Source: Methylobacterium sp.
GTDB lineage: Bacteria > Pseudomonadota > Alphaproteobacteria > Rhizobiales > Beijerinckiaceae
Direction: 5' to 3'
Length of the DNA stretch: 33,359 nt
Assembly: GCA_013823325.1 (NCBI GenBank)
Contig: PNLY01000064.1
Span: forward strand, 1 to 33,359
The translations under genes were made by a program, and so were the position numbers. Below are positions 1 through 8,342 of the stretch, one piece after another (the stretch's first letter is position 1; the number at the start of each line of letters is the position of its first letter). A model generated the notes under the pieces. That model did no database searches. It was not told the DNA's origin and was given only the letters and a program-made list of their open reading frames with translations.

Positions 1-338
1 TCGGCGATTTCCTTGTCGTTCTTGATGCCGGCGAAGACCATCTTGGTGCCGGGGATCTTGGCCTTCGGGTCCTTGATGTACTCGGCGAACACCGCCTCGT
101 CCCAAGTGATGTTCGCGGCCTTGTTGGCGGTCGAATAGCTGTAGCCCTCGACCGCGCCGGTATGGCGCCCGAACAGCCCGTTGAGCTGCGGGCCGACCAG
201 ATTCTTGGCGCCCTCGCCGATCTGGTGGCAGGCCCGGCACTTGTTCCATGAGCGCTCGCCGGCCGAGATGTCCTGCGCCCGGGCGCTGGTCGTGAGGAAG
301 GCGGCGGCGAAGGCAGCAGCGACGACAGGCAGTTTCAT
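1..338 (-). CDS. Class I cytochrome c (c2/c550 type), 3' end cut by the window
   Basis: Small periplasmic electron carrier. An N-terminal signal peptide (residues 1-22, ending SARAQ) precedes one heme site, CRACH (Cys34, Cys37, His38), followed by the LVGPQLNGLFGR segment typical of class I cytochromes c of mitochondrial/c2 type. A PGTKMVFAG segment near the cut end supplies the likely methionine axial ligand. The frame stays open to the left edge, so only the last helix is missing. It lies 65 nt downstream of soxF on the same strand and is probably the last gene of the soxYZBCD operon. It could accept electrons from SoxF, SoxCD or SoxXA; which one cannot be told from sequence. Confidence 0.9.
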   Translation of the reverse strand, partial: MKLPVVAAAFAAAFLTTSARAQDISAGERSWNKCRACHQIGEGAKNLVGPQLNGLFGRHTGAVEGYSYSTANKAANITWDEAVFAEYIKDPKAKIPGTKMVFAGIKNDKEIA

Positions 339-403
339 ATATGAGACCTTGATCTGTGGAGGGTTGGCACCGCCACGCGAGGCGACGGCGCGGTGAGCGG
401 GCT

Positions 404-1678
404 TCAGCTGAACATGTCGGCGGAGATCGCCGCATACCAGCCGATGTTCTCGGCCTGGTTCTCCTTGCGCAATTCGGCGCTCTCGCGCGGCTGGGAGACG
501 AAGGTTTCGCTTGCCGCGATCTTACCGTCCTTGGGCTCGTAGCGGCCGCCGACCTTGATGGTGTCGTCGGTCTCGATCAGCGACCAGCAGGTGTTGATGT
601 AGCGCGCCGGGAAGGTGCGGGCGCCGGCGAGCTCGCCGCGGATCACCATCGCTGCGACCTTGGCCTGACTGTTGGCAGCGAAGGCGGACTTCGGCATGTC
701 GCCGGCGATGCAGGCATCGCCGAGCACGAAGATGTTGGGATCGGCGGCCGACTTCATCGAGGCGGGGTCGATCGTGCAGTAGCCGCCGGCCGGCGCCAGT
801 CCGGCGGAGCGGGCGATCTCGCCGGCCATCTGCGCCGGGACGACGTTGACGAAGGCGCAGTCCTTATAGGTCTCGAAGCCGGTGACGACGGTGTTGGTCT
901 TGGGATCGACCGATTTGATGCCGTCATGCACCTTCGGCCCGAGCCATTCGATCATCGCACCATAATGCTTCTCCCAGCCTTCCTGGAAGACGCCCTGCTT
1001 CGAGAAACTGTCCTTCGGGTCGAGGATGAAGATCTTGCAGTCGCGCTTGCCACTCGCCTTGAGCACATGGGCGAACATCGAGGCGCGCTCATAGGGGCCG
1101 GGCGGGCAGCGATAAGGATTGGGCGGGGCGATCATCACGATCGTGCCGCCATTTGGCACCGCCTCGAGCTTCTGCCTGATCAATTGCGTCTGCCGGCCCG
1201 GCTTCCAGCCATGCGGCATCGCCTCCTCTGATTCCTTCGACCAGCCGGGGACGGAATCGTATTTCAGGTCGATCCCGGGCGAGACCACAAGGCGGTCATA
1301 AGGCAGGCGATCGCCGGTCGAGAGCACGACCTCCTTCTTGTCGCGATCGATCTGCGTGGCGCGGGCGCGGGCGAGCGTGATGCCATGGTTCTTCGCCAGC
1401 GCGTCGTAGCGATGGCTGATCTCGTCATAGCTCTTGAAGCCGCCGATGAAGAGGTTGGAGTGGAAGCAGGTCTGGTAGACCTCGTTCTCCTCGACCAGCG
1501 TCACAGCGATGGCACCGTTCGAATCCTTGGCGATGTACCGCGCCGCGGTCGCGCCGCCGGCTCCGCCGCCGATCACCACGACGCGCGGCTTGCCCTGGCC
1601 GAGCACGGCAGGCGAGGCGATGGCGAAGCTGCCGGCGGCGGCAAGGCCCGACAGGAATCTGCGGCGGCTGGTCGACAT
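404..1678 (-). CDS. soxF: SoxF, flavocytochrome c sulfide dehydrogenase flavoprotein subunit
   Basis: Periplasmic FAD protein of the flavocytochrome c family that oxidises sulfide and passes electrons to a cytochrome subunit. A Tat signal (SRRRFLSG, residues 4-11) is followed by the dinucleotide-binding GGGAGGATAA at 37-46. Cys191 in PYRCPPGPYER and Cys301 in GGYCTIDP are candidates for the redox-active cysteine pair of this family. A second FAD motif, NIFVLGDAC, is at 315-323, and a C-terminal FCSD flavin-binding domain follows (about 355-424). The start at MSTSRRR is chosen because the open frame further upstream lies inside the dsrE-like gene. At 424 residues it is full length. The monoheme cytochrome at 2286-2603 is its likely partner. 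Confidence 0.93.
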   Translation of the reverse strand: MSTSRRRFLSGLAAAGSFAIASPAVLGQGKPRVVVIGGGAGGATAARYIAKDSNGAIAVTLVEENEVYQTCFHSNLFIGGFKSYDEISHRYDALAKNHGITLARARATQIDRDKKEVVLSTGDRLPYDRLVVSPGIDLKYDSVPGWSKESEEAMPHGWKPGRQTQLIRQKLEAVPNGGTIVMIAPPNPYRCPPGPYERASMFAHVLKASGKRDCKIFILDPKDSFSKQGVFQEGWEKHYGAMIEWLGPKVHDGIKSVDPKTNTVVTGFETYKDCAFVNVVPAQMAGEIARSAGLAPAGGYCTIDPASMKSAADPNIFVLGDACIAGDMPKSAFAANSQAKVAAMVIRGELAGARTFPARYINTCWSLIETDDTIKVGGRYEPKDGKIAASETFVSQPRESAELRKENQAENIGWYAAISADMFS

Positions 1679-1725
1679 GGTTCCCTCTCCCCTTCCCATG
1701 ATTGGCGGCAGGCCTTCTGCGGGCC

Positions 1726-2253
1726 CTATCCGACCTTCAGATAGGCGAAGCCCTTGGCTTGCATCGCGGCGACGGCCGCGACGCCCGATGGCACGAAGCC
1801 GACGAACTCGGCCTTGCGCGCCTTGCTCTTGTCGATCTTGAGGCGGGAGAAGGTGATCTCGCACAGATGGACCTTCAGCCCGTTCTTGGCGACGTCCTCG
1901 ACGCGCTCGAAGATCTTCGGGACCGTGGCGGCTTCCTCGCTCCAGCTCGTGCCGTCGAGGTTTTCCAGGAAGAACTTCACGCCGGCGCCATGCGCGACGA
2001 TGGCGAGCTGCAGCGCGAACGGGTCGGCGCCATAGGCGGAATAGTGGTTGGCGATGTTCTGCAGCATCTGGATGAAGCGCTGCGGCTCGCCGAAATCGCA
2101 ATGGTAGAGGCAGGCGACGTCGGCCTCCTTCTTGAGGTCGGCGAGCGCCGTCTGCCGCGGTGCGGCGAGGACGGGCGTGGCGGCCGCGACGACACCGCTG
2201 GCCGCCGCCAGCATCAGTGCCCGGCGCGAAGCCTGTTGGGTTTCCTCCGACAT
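1726..2253 (-). CDS. Tat-exported DsrE-like protein of the sox cluster
   Basis: About 175 residues. An N-terminal Tat-like signal (ASRRALMLAAASG, then a stretch ending in AAP) precedes a domain resembling the DsrE/DsrF sulfur-carrier fold. Visible features are an early ACLYHC pair of cysteines, a QLAIVAHGAGVKFFLE strand-helix, a single Cys in KVHLCEITF, and a C-terminal GVAAVAAMQAKGFAYLKVG segment typical of DsrE relatives. Two adjacent ATG codons exist; the second sits at a better distance from GGAGGA. It lies between the cytochrome and flavoprotein genes of the sulfide dehydrogenase module. Cytoplasmic DsrE proteins carry persulfides; a periplasmic sulfur-carrier role is an inference. Confidence 0.82.
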   Translation of the reverse strand: MSEETQQASRRALMLAAASGVVAAATPVLAAPRQTALADLKKEADVACLYHCDFGEPQRFIQMLQNIANHYSAYGADPFALQLAIVAHGAGVKFFLENLDGTSWSEEAATVPKIFERVEDVAKNGLKVHLCEITFSRLKIDKSKARKAEFVGFVPSGVAAVAAMQAKGFAYLKVG

Positions 2254-2285
2254 CATGTCCTCCTCGGCTCGGGCCATATGCCCGG

Positions 2286-2603
2286 CTATGGATTGGGTTT
2301 GAGGCTCTCGTAATAGGCCGCCAGCGCCGCGATCTCCTCGCTGGAGAGCTTAGCGGCGATCGCCTGCATCACCTGATTGTCGCGCTGACGCCCACGATAG
2401 GCGTTCATCAGCGCGACGAACTGCTCGGCCGGATGGCCGATGATCGCCGGGATGCCGCCGACCTGCCTGCCGCTGCTCTGGTGGCAGCTGGTGCATTCCG
2501 ACGAGAGATACTCCCCCAGCGCCCTGTCCCCGGCGGCGTTCGCCGGTGCGCAGGCCAGGACGAAGCCGAGCACCGCGAGACGGACGGCGCCGGCTCCGCG
2601 CAT
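2286..2603 (-). CDS. Monoheme cytochrome c, probable cytochrome subunit for SoxF (FccA/SoxE-like)
   Basis: 105 residues with a signal peptide (1-24, ending ANAA) and one heme site CTSCH (Cys37, Cys40, His41). The body contains GGIPAIIGHPAEQFVALMNAYR and ends EEIAALAAYYESL, as in the small cytochromes of flavocytochrome c sulfide dehydrogenase. Its start codon overlaps the soxD stop codon by one base, so the two are translationally coupled. Paracoccus SoxE, which pairs with SoxF, has two hemes; this protein has one, so it is closer to monoheme FccA. Pairing with SoxF is inferred from gene order. Confidence 0.85.
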   Translation of the reverse strand: MRGAGAVRLAVLGFVLACAPANAAGDRALGEYLSSECTSCHQSSGRQVGGIPAIIGHPAEQFVALMNAYRGRQRDNQVMQAIAAKLSSEEIAALAAYYESLKPNP

Positions 2604-3340
2604 CAGTCGACCTTTGGCGCCGTCTTTGAATCCGGCGTCACGTCGAGGATCACCGCCCGTCCGGTGATCTTCACCTCAGGCTTGCAGTTGGTCATGCACG
2701 GCTCCTTGCCCCAGAAGGCCTTCTCCGTAGTTTCGCGATCGTCATCGTAGAAGGCGGCCGCGTTCGGCAGCTTCACAGAGGTAAAGTTCTTATCGGACAG
2801 TTCGAAGTCCTCGTCCTTCACGATGTCGTTCAGATAGAGCAGATAGGCGGTGACGGCGTAGAGCTCGTCCGGCGAGAGCGACTGGGCGTTGCCATAGGGC
2901 ATGGCGCGGCGGACATAGTCGAACACGGTCGAGAGATCAGGCCAGAACGAGCCGATCGTTTTCTCGGGCCGGTCGGATTTGAGCGAGCCCATGCCACCGG
3001 CCAGCACCGGCCAGCGACCATTGCCCTGGCCGAACTCGCCATGGCAGCTGGCGCATTGCGCCTGGAAGATCTCGTCGCCTTGTTTGACCGTGCCCTTGCC
3101 GGGCGGAAGGCCCTTGCCGTCGGGCCGCACCGAGATGTCCCAGGCCTTGATCTCCTCGGGCAGCGCCTCGCGGCCGAGGCCGAGCTTGGCGGCCGGTGCG
3201 GGAGCAGGCGCGGTCTTGGCGGGCGGATGCGCCTGTGCGTGCTTGGCCGCCGGCTTGGTCTGGGCGATCAGCGGCGCGGCCGCCAGGACGGCCATCGCCG
3301 CGAGCCCGGCGAGCAGGACAGGATTAACCGATCTCGACAT
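2603..3340 (-). CDS. soxD: SoxD, cytochrome c subunit of sulfur dehydrogenase (short, monoheme)
   Basis: Heme partner of SoxC in the SoxCD sulfane dehydrogenase, which oxidises SoxY-bound sulfane sulfur. A signal peptide (1-27) leads into a proline/alanine-rich linker (28-52). The cytochrome domain has CASCH (Cys96, Cys99, His100) and the SoxD hallmark HGEFGQGNGRWPVLAGG. MPYGNAQSLSPDE carries the probable methionine ligand. The C-terminal tail has KEPCMTNCKPEVKITGRA. At 245 residues it lacks the second heme domain of the roughly 380-residue diheme Paracoccus SoxD. It overlaps the 3' end of soxC by 17 nt, so the two are coupled. Confidence 0.88.
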   Translation of the reverse strand: MSRSVNPVLLAGLAAMAVLAAAPLIAQTKPAAKHAQAHPPAKTAPAPAPAAKLGLGREALPEEIKAWDISVRPDGKGLPPGKGTVKQGDEIFQAQCASCHGEFGQGNGRWPVLAGGMGSLKSDRPEKTIGSFWPDLSTVFDYVRRAMPYGNAQSLSPDELYAVTAYLLYLNDIVKDEDFELSDKNFTSVKLPNAAAFYDDDRETTEKAFWGKEPCMTNCKPEVKITGRAVILDVTPDSKTAPKVD

Positions 3341-4598
3341 TTTCGGTCTCCCCGTTCGCCTTCACATGCCAAGTCTGGATGCCGTTGTTGTGGTAGATCG
3401 AGTTGGTGCCGCGGATCTTGCGCAGCTCCTCCTTGGTCGGCTGGAGATAGCCGGTCGAATCCATGGCTCGCGACTGGATCAAGAGATCCTGCCCGTTCCA
3501 GTCGAAATCGACATAGAAGCGGGTCAGCGACTTATCGAGCACCGGCCCGTCGATCCTGGCGTGCTGCCAGTTCCTGCCGCCGTCGAGGGTGACGTCGACG
3601 CGTTTGATCGTCCCGCGACCCGACCAGGCGAGTCCGGAGAGGACATTGCGGCCCTTCTGCTTCAGCGGCGCCTGCGGCGACGGGTTCGTCACTACCGATT
3701 TGGCGTCCATGAAGAAGGTGAAGCGGCGCGAGCGCCCATCGGCCAGCAGGTCGGTGTATTTCGAGGTCTCCTCGCGCGCCTGCCAGGGCATGTCGCCGAC
3801 TTCGATGCGCCGGAGCCATTTGACCCAGAGATTGCCCTCCCAGCCTGGGATGACGGCGCGCAGCGGATAGCCCTGCTCGGGCCGCAGCGCCTCGCCGTTC
3901 ATGGCGAAGGCGATGAGCACGTCGTCGAGCGCCTTCTCGATCGGCAGCGAGCGGTTCATGCCGGAGGAATCGGCACCTTCCAGCAGCAGCCATTTCGCAT
4001 TGGCCTTCACCCCCGCCTCGGCCAGCAGCAGCTTCAGCGGCACGCCGGTATACATGACGTTGTGGACCATGCCGTGGGTGAACTGGCAGCCATTGAGCTG
4101 CGCGCCGCGCCACTCCATGCCGGAATTCGCGGCGCATTCGAGGAAGTGGATGCGGTTCTGCCGCGGCATCCGCCTGATGTCTTCCATGGTGAAGACCAGC
4201 GGCTTGTCGACGAGGCCGTGGATCATCAGGCGGTGATTGGCCGGGTCGATGTCGGCGATCCCACCATGATGGCGCTCGAAGCACAGGCCCGAGGGGGTGA
4301 TGATCCCGTCGAGCTCGTGCAGCGGCGTGAAGTTGACCGAGGATTCCGGCGAGGCCGTCAGCCAGGAGACGTCGCGGCGGATGACGTTCTTCTCGAAGCG
4401 CGACGGCGTGCCATAGGGCCGCTTGTCGACGCCCTCGCCGAGATAGCGGCTCCAGTCCTGGACCTCGGTGATCAGCGGATCGGGCTTGCCGGCTTCGGCG
4501 CGGACGGCACCTGCGCCGGCGAGGCCGGCTCCGGCAACCGCCGCCCCGCCGAGGAAGCGGCGGCGGCTGAGCGCATCGGGTTTTGCGGGAGAGGTCAT
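3324..4598 (-). CDS. soxC: SoxC, molybdopterin subunit of sulfur dehydrogenase SoxCD
   Basis: Sulfite-oxidase-family molybdenum protein that with SoxD removes six electrons from the sulfane sulfur on SoxY in the periplasm. A Tat signal (LSRRRFLGG, residues 10-18) is present. The oxidoreductase Mo-binding domain contains HFLECAANSG with the molybdenum-ligating Cys155, and GMNRSLPIEKALDD and GYPLRAVIPGWEG further on. The C-terminal dimerisation domain includes DVTLDGGRNW. The start at 4598 is preceded by AAGGAG at good spacing; upstream in-frame ATGs lie in the soxB-soxC gap and lack this. The length (424 residues) is normal for SoxC. Confidence 0.95.
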   Translation of the reverse strand: MTSPAKPDALSRRRFLGGAAVAGAGLAGAGAVRAEAGKPDPLITEVQDWSRYLGEGVDKRPYGTPSRFEKNVIRRDVSWLTASPESSVNFTPLHELDGIITPSGLCFERHHGGIADIDPANHRLMIHGLVDKPLVFTMEDIRRMPRQNRIHFLECAANSGMEWRGAQLNGCQFTHGMVHNVMYTGVPLKLLLAEAGVKANAKWLLLEGADSSGMNRSLPIEKALDDVLIAFAMNGEALRPEQGYPLRAVIPGWEGNLWVKWLRRIEVGDMPWQAREETSKYTDLLADGRSRRFTFFMDAKSVVTNPSPQAPLKQKGRNVLSGLAWSGRGTIKRVDVTLDGGRNWQHARIDGPVLDKSLTRFYVDFDWNGQDLLIQSRAMDSTGYLQPTKEELRKIRGTNSIYHNNGIQTWHVKANGETENVEIG

Positions 4599-4641
4599 GC
4601 CTCGTCTCCTTGGCTTTCGACGACCGTCATGGCGGAGGCGC

Positions 4642-6339
4642 TCATGCCCCACTCACCTTCACGGCGTCGTTCGGCTTGATGGTGATGGTCTTGGCCGCGG
4701 CGACGTGGTCGCGCACCACGTCCCAGATCGGCGGCCCCTGCGTGCCCTCGTTGACGCTGGCCCAGCCGGCGACGACGTATTTGCGGGAGGCATCGATCGG
4801 TTTGCCGGATTTGAGGTGGGTGAGGCCGGAGATGCGGCTGCCCATCGGCTTGCCGACATCGATGGCGTAGCCCATGCCGCCGATCCGGACCATGTCGCCG
4901 CCGCCCTGGAAATAGGGGTCGGGGTGGAAGATGTTGTCGGCGACGTCCTCGAGGATCTCCTTGAGCTGCGCGCCGGTCATCTCCATCCGGTAGCAGTTCG
5001 GATAAGTGATCGCGGTCGCGTTGGTGATCGCCTCCCAGGTGATCGCCTCGCCCGGCAGCAGCGAGCCGCCCCAGCGGAAGCCGGGCGAGAGCGCGATCTC
5101 GGCGTCGCGCTGCGACAGCATGGCGTCGCAGATCAAATCGTCGAAGCTGCCGTTGAAATTGCCGCGCCGGTAGAGCAGCGACTCGGTGCGGCCGATCTCC
5201 TTCGCCAGTTCGGCGGCATAAGGCGCGCGCAGCTTGGTCACCAGCGTCGCCATCTCCTGATCGGGCGCGATCGCATCGGCGAAGACCGGCATCAGCTTGA
5301 AGCGGATATCGGCGACCTTGCCGTCCTTCACCGCGATGTCGAGGCGCGAGACAAACTTGCCGTGCGAGCCGGAGGCGACGAGCGCGGTCTGCCCGACCCG
5401 GATCAGGCCCGGCATGGCGTCATGGGTATGGGCGGTCAGGATGACGTCGATGCCCTTGACCCGGCTCGCCAGCTTGCGGTCGACATCGAAGCCGTCATGC
5501 GAGAGCAGCACGACGATCGCCGCGCCTTCCGCGCGAGCTTCCTCGACCTGCTTCTGGATTTCCTCCTCGCGGATGCCGAATTCCCAGTCCGGGAACATCC
5601 AGCGCGGATTGGCGACGGCGGTGCGCGGCAGCGCCTGGCCGATCACCGCGACCTTGACGCCGCCCTTCTCGAAGACCTTTCGGGGCGGAAAGACCGGCTC
5701 GTTCCATTCCTTGTCGCGGATGTTCTGAGCGAGGAAGGCGAAGGGCGCAGCCTCGACGATCTCCTTGACGCGCTCGGCGCCGAGGGTGAACTCCCAATGC
5801 GAGGTCATGGCGTCGAGCTTCAGCGCCGACATCACCTCGACCATGTCCTGGCCCTTGGTCTGGAGCGCGCTCCAGCTGCCCTGCCAGGTGTCGCCGCCGT
5901 CGAGCAGCAGGACCTTGTCGTCGCCGCGCTCGGCCCGAACCGCCTGGACCAGCGTCGCGATCCGGTCGAGCCCGCCCATCCGGCCGTAATTACGAGCGAG
6001 CGCGACGAAGTCGTCCGAAGTCAGCGCGAAGGCGTCGGCCGAGCCGGCGGCGATCTTGAAATGCTCGCGGAAGGCCGCGTCGGTCAGATGCGGCGGCAGG
6101 CCCTTGACCTCGCCGACGCCGAGATTGACCGCCGGCTCGCGGAATTGCAGGGGCATCAGCTGGGCGTGGATATCGGCCACATGCAGGATGGTGACCTGGC
6201 CCTGCGGCTCGAAGCGCAGGATATCGGCCTGCGACAGCTTCTGCTGGGCGGCAGCGCGCCCGAGCGGGCCGAGGCCGGAACCGGCCGTCAGAGCCGCGGC
6301 GACCGCCGTCGCCTGCAGGAAGTCTCGTCTTGAGATCAT
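4642..6339 (-). CDS. soxB: SoxB, thiosulfohydrolase
   Basis: Dimanganese hydrolase of the 5'-nucleotidase/metallophosphatase superfamily. It releases sulfate from the S-sulfonated cysteine of SoxY. The Tat signal is MISRRDFLQA. Metal-binding motifs appear in order: VADIHAQL (about 54-61), LLDGGDTWQGSW, the SoxB-type MTSHWEFTLG replacing the usual GNHEFD, VLLSHDGFDVD, and ILTAHTHDAMPG. The nucleotidase C-terminal domain holds NFNGSFDDLICDAML. The 565-residue length matches known SoxB proteins. It lies 90 nt after soxZ and 43 nt before soxC in the same operon. Confidence 0.97.
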   Translation of the reverse strand: MISRRDFLQATAVAAALTAGSGLGPLGRAAAQQKLSQADILRFEPQGQVTILHVADIHAQLMPLQFREPAVNLGVGEVKGLPPHLTDAAFREHFKIAAGSADAFALTSDDFVALARNYGRMGGLDRIATLVQAVRAERGDDKVLLLDGGDTWQGSWSALQTKGQDMVEVMSALKLDAMTSHWEFTLGAERVKEIVEAAPFAFLAQNIRDKEWNEPVFPPRKVFEKGGVKVAVIGQALPRTAVANPRWMFPDWEFGIREEEIQKQVEEARAEGAAIVVLLSHDGFDVDRKLASRVKGIDVILTAHTHDAMPGLIRVGQTALVASGSHGKFVSRLDIAVKDGKVADIRFKLMPVFADAIAPDQEMATLVTKLRAPYAAELAKEIGRTESLLYRRGNFNGSFDDLICDAMLSQRDAEIALSPGFRWGGSLLPGEAITWEAITNATAITYPNCYRMEMTGAQLKEILEDVADNIFHPDPYFQGGGDMVRIGGMGYAIDVGKPMGSRISGLTHLKSGKPIDASRKYVVAGWASVNEGTQGPPIWDVVRDHVAAAKTITIKPNDAVKVSGA

Positions 6340-6429
6340 GACTCATCCTTTGGATGCGCGCACATCGCGATCCAGGGAATACGAAACGGAGACGCCGCCG
6401 AAGCCGGCGGCGATACGATGCCTTAAAGC

Positions 6430-6759
6430 TCAGCCGACCGTCAGCTTGTTCTTGGCGGTGTATTCGGAGCCGTTGTCATCCTTCCAGGTGAAAGTGAATT
6501 CACCTGATTCCGTCGCCTTGAAGAAGAAGGACTGGTAGGGGTTGGCCGAGATCGCCGGGAACCAGTCGGCCGAGAACACCGGCTTGCCGTTGAAGCTCGC
6601 CGAGAACTTGTTGATGATCTGGCGCGGGATGGTCTTGCCCTCGGCGTCCTTGCGCTGGCCGGATTCCATCTCGTGCGAGATCAGCGTCTTGATCTCGATC
6701 ATCTCGCCGGCGGCGGCCTTGGCCGGAACGCGCACGCGGGGCGTGGGCTTGGTGGTCAT
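6430..6759 (-). CDS. soxZ: SoxZ, sulfur carrier complex subunit
   Basis: 109 residues, without its own signal peptide. SoxZ folds with SoxY and is exported with it through the SoxY Tat signal. Recognisable features are TPRVRVPAKAAAGE at the start, IKTLISHEMESGQRKDAEGK, IINKFSASFNGKPVFSADW and the C-terminal FKATESGEFTFTWKDDNG. The immunoglobulin-like fold presents SoxY to SoxXA, SoxB and SoxCD. The start is the ATG of MTTKPTPRV, preceded by a GGAAG-type ribosome site; it follows soxY by 43 nt. Confidence 0.96.
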   Translation of the reverse strand: MTTKPTPRVRVPAKAAAGEMIEIKTLISHEMESGQRKDAEGKTIPRQIINKFSASFNGKPVFSADWFPAISANPYQSFFFKATESGEFTFTWKDDNGSEYTAKNKLTVG

Positions 6760-6802
6760 GGATGCTTCCTCGCCTTGTTCTGTTCGATGACGATGCCGGG
6801 CG

Positions 6803-7267
6803 TCAGCCGCCGCAGCCGCCGATCGTGACCTTGATGTTGGCCTTGGCCGTGTGCAGCGCGCCGTTCGACATCTCGGCGACGCAGATGATGTCCTGCGTCT
6901 GGGCCAGGCGCATGCGCGTCGCGGCCGAAGCCTTTCCGCAGGCCGGGGTGAACTGGTAGCTGACAACGCCCGGCTGCGGATTGCCCTCGGCGAAGACGTG
7001 CACGGCCTTGACGTAGTCGGCCTCGGTCATCGGGCTCTCGATCTCGACATTGATCGGCACGACCAGACCGTTCTCGGCGATCTCGGGCACGTCGAGCTTG
7101 ATCTTGCCGGAGGCCATTGGCTTGTCGCCATAGAGCTTCTTGATCTCGGCGGCGACGGTCTTCTCGTCGGCGAAGGCGAGCTTCGGCGCAATCGCGGCCG
7201 CGGCGAGAGCCCAGGCCGCGGCCTTCACCGCATCGCGGCGCGACAGCGTCGACGGTTGGATCTGCAT
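6803..7267 (-). CDS. soxY: SoxY, thiosulfate carrier subunit
   Basis: Covalent carrier of sulfur intermediates in the periplasmic Sox cycle. A Tat signal (STLSRRDAVKAAAW) is present. The mature domain ends with the diagnostic GGCGG swinging arm; Cys152 of 154 residues is the attachment site. PACGKASAATRMRLAQTQ precedes the last strands. The start has GGGAGGAG upstream. It is the first gene of the leftward soxYZBCD operon, divergent from soxAX, so a shared control region probably drives carrier and oxidase genes together. Confidence 0.97.
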   Translation of the reverse strand: MQIQPSTLSRRDAVKAAAWALAAAAIAPKLAFADEKTVAAEIKKLYGDKPMASGKIKLDVPEIAENGLVVPINVEIESPMTEADYVKAVHVFAEGNPQPGVVSYQFTPACGKASAATRMRLAQTQDIICVAEMSNGALHTAKANIKVTIGGCGG

Positions 7268-7497
7268 GCGGGGCTCCTCCCTGGAATTCGTCTCGTTTTA
7301 ACGCTTGACGGCGCCGCGCCGGGTCGCCAATCATTTGCACGTATCGTGATATTGTTTTTTGTGAATGTAAAGCCCCCGACAGGGCCGGCATCGAGGATCG
7401 CAGGATAAGCGGTCCAGAAGAAAAGGGGGAGACCGTTTGATCGACCGCTTGCCCTGCAAGCGATCCGAACGGGCTCCGGGAAACGAAAGGGCTAGGG
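7268..7497. promoter_or_regulatory. Divergent soxY / soxA control region
   Basis: This 230-nt gap separates the two head-to-head sox operons and must hold both promoters. Bases 7331-7372 are an AT-rich island in otherwise GC-rich DNA. Within it CACG-TAT-CGTG (7338-7348) is a perfect short inverted repeat, followed by a run of six T and then GTGAATGTAA. SoxR-type repressors bind AT-rich palindromes, so this is the best candidate for a SoxR operator, but I cannot assign exact -10 and -35 elements. Confidence 0.5.
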
Positions 7498-8331
7498 ATG
7501 AAGCTTCCGATCCTCGGAGCGGCTGCATTGGCGGCCGTCATGACACTGGCGGCCGGACCGCTGACCGCGCAGTCGCCGCCGCAGGACGACAGCGAGAAGG
7601 AGATCGAGCGCTATCGCCAGATGCTCTCCGATCCGTTCTCGAATCCGGGATTCCTCGCGGTCGATCGTGGCGAGGCGCTGTGGGCCGAGAAGCGCGGAAC
7701 CAAGGGCGTGTCGCTTGAAGGCTGCGATCTCGGCGAGGGGCCAGGCAAGCTCGAAGGCGCCTTCGCCAAGCTGCCGCGCTATTTCGCCGACGCCGACAAG
7801 GTGATGGACACCGAGCAGCGCCTGCTCTGGTGCATGGACAAGCTGCAGGGGCTCGACACCAAGGAAGTCGTGCTGCGCCGCTTCTCGGGCCCGGCCCGGG
7901 CCTCGGACATGGAAGACCTCGTCGCCTTCATCGCCAACAAGTCGAGCGATATGAAGATCCAGCCGCAGCTCTCCCATCCCAAGGAGAAGGAGATGGCGGC
8001 GGTCGGCGAGGCCCTGTTCTACACCCGCGGCGGCGTCAACGACTTCTCCTGCGCCACCTGCCATGCCGAGGAAGGCAAGCGCATCCGCCTGCAGGGCCTG
8101 CCCAACCTCTCGGTCAAGGGCAAGACCGCGCAGGAGACGATGGGCTCCTGGCCGACCTACCGGGTCTCGCAGAGCGCGCTCCGGACGATGCAGCACCGGC
8201 TCTGGGACTGCTATCGCCAGCAGCGCTGGCCGGTGCCGGAATACGGCTCGGAAGCCCTGACCGCGCTCACCGTCTTCCTGCAGAAGCAGGCCGAAGGCGG
8301 CGAGATCAAGGTTCCGTCGATCAAGCGCTGA
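7498..8331 (+). CDS. soxA: SoxA, L-cysteine S-thiosulfotransferase diheme-complex subunit (single heme in SoxA)
   Basis: Subunit of SoxXA, which oxidatively joins thiosulfate to the SoxY cysteine in the periplasm. The signal peptide spans residues 1-25. The C-terminal cytochrome domain has CATCH (Cys185, Cys188, His189), and the active-site heme-ligating cysteine is Cys238 in [10 protein letters not shown]. The N-terminal domain has no CxxCH; Cys76 and Cys112 remain and probably form a disulfide, as in the Starkeya-type SoxXA that carries one heme per subunit. It is first in a rightward operon with soxX (11 nt gap) and an MBL-fold gene. Confidence 0.96.
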   Translation: MKLPILGAAALAAVMTLAAGPLTAQSPPQDDSEKEIERYRQMLSDPFSNPGFLAVDRGEALWAEKRGTKGVSLEGCDLGEGPGKLEGAFAKLPRYFADADKVMDTEQRLLWCMDKLQGLDTKEVVLRRFSGPARASDMEDLVAFIANKSSDMKIQPQLSHPKEKEMAAVGEALFYTRGGVNDFSCATCHAEEGKRIRLQGLPNLSVKGKTAQETMGSWPTYRVSQSALRTMQHRLWDCYRQQRWPVPEYGSEALTALTVFLQKQAEGGEIKVPSIKR

Positions 8332-8342
8332 GGGGAAACGTG

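Noticed and set aside
331..345. CATATATG overlapping the cytochrome start at the left end as a further BigR-type site
   Set aside because: Only an 8-bp self-complementary word formed by the start codon itself; no second arm or AT-rich surroundings.
4468..6333. A 621-codon open frame on the plus strand opposite soxB
   Set aside because: It is an antisense shadow of soxB in GC-rich DNA; its translation is Asp/Arg/Leu-rich without any family motif, while the minus strand encodes full-length SoxB.
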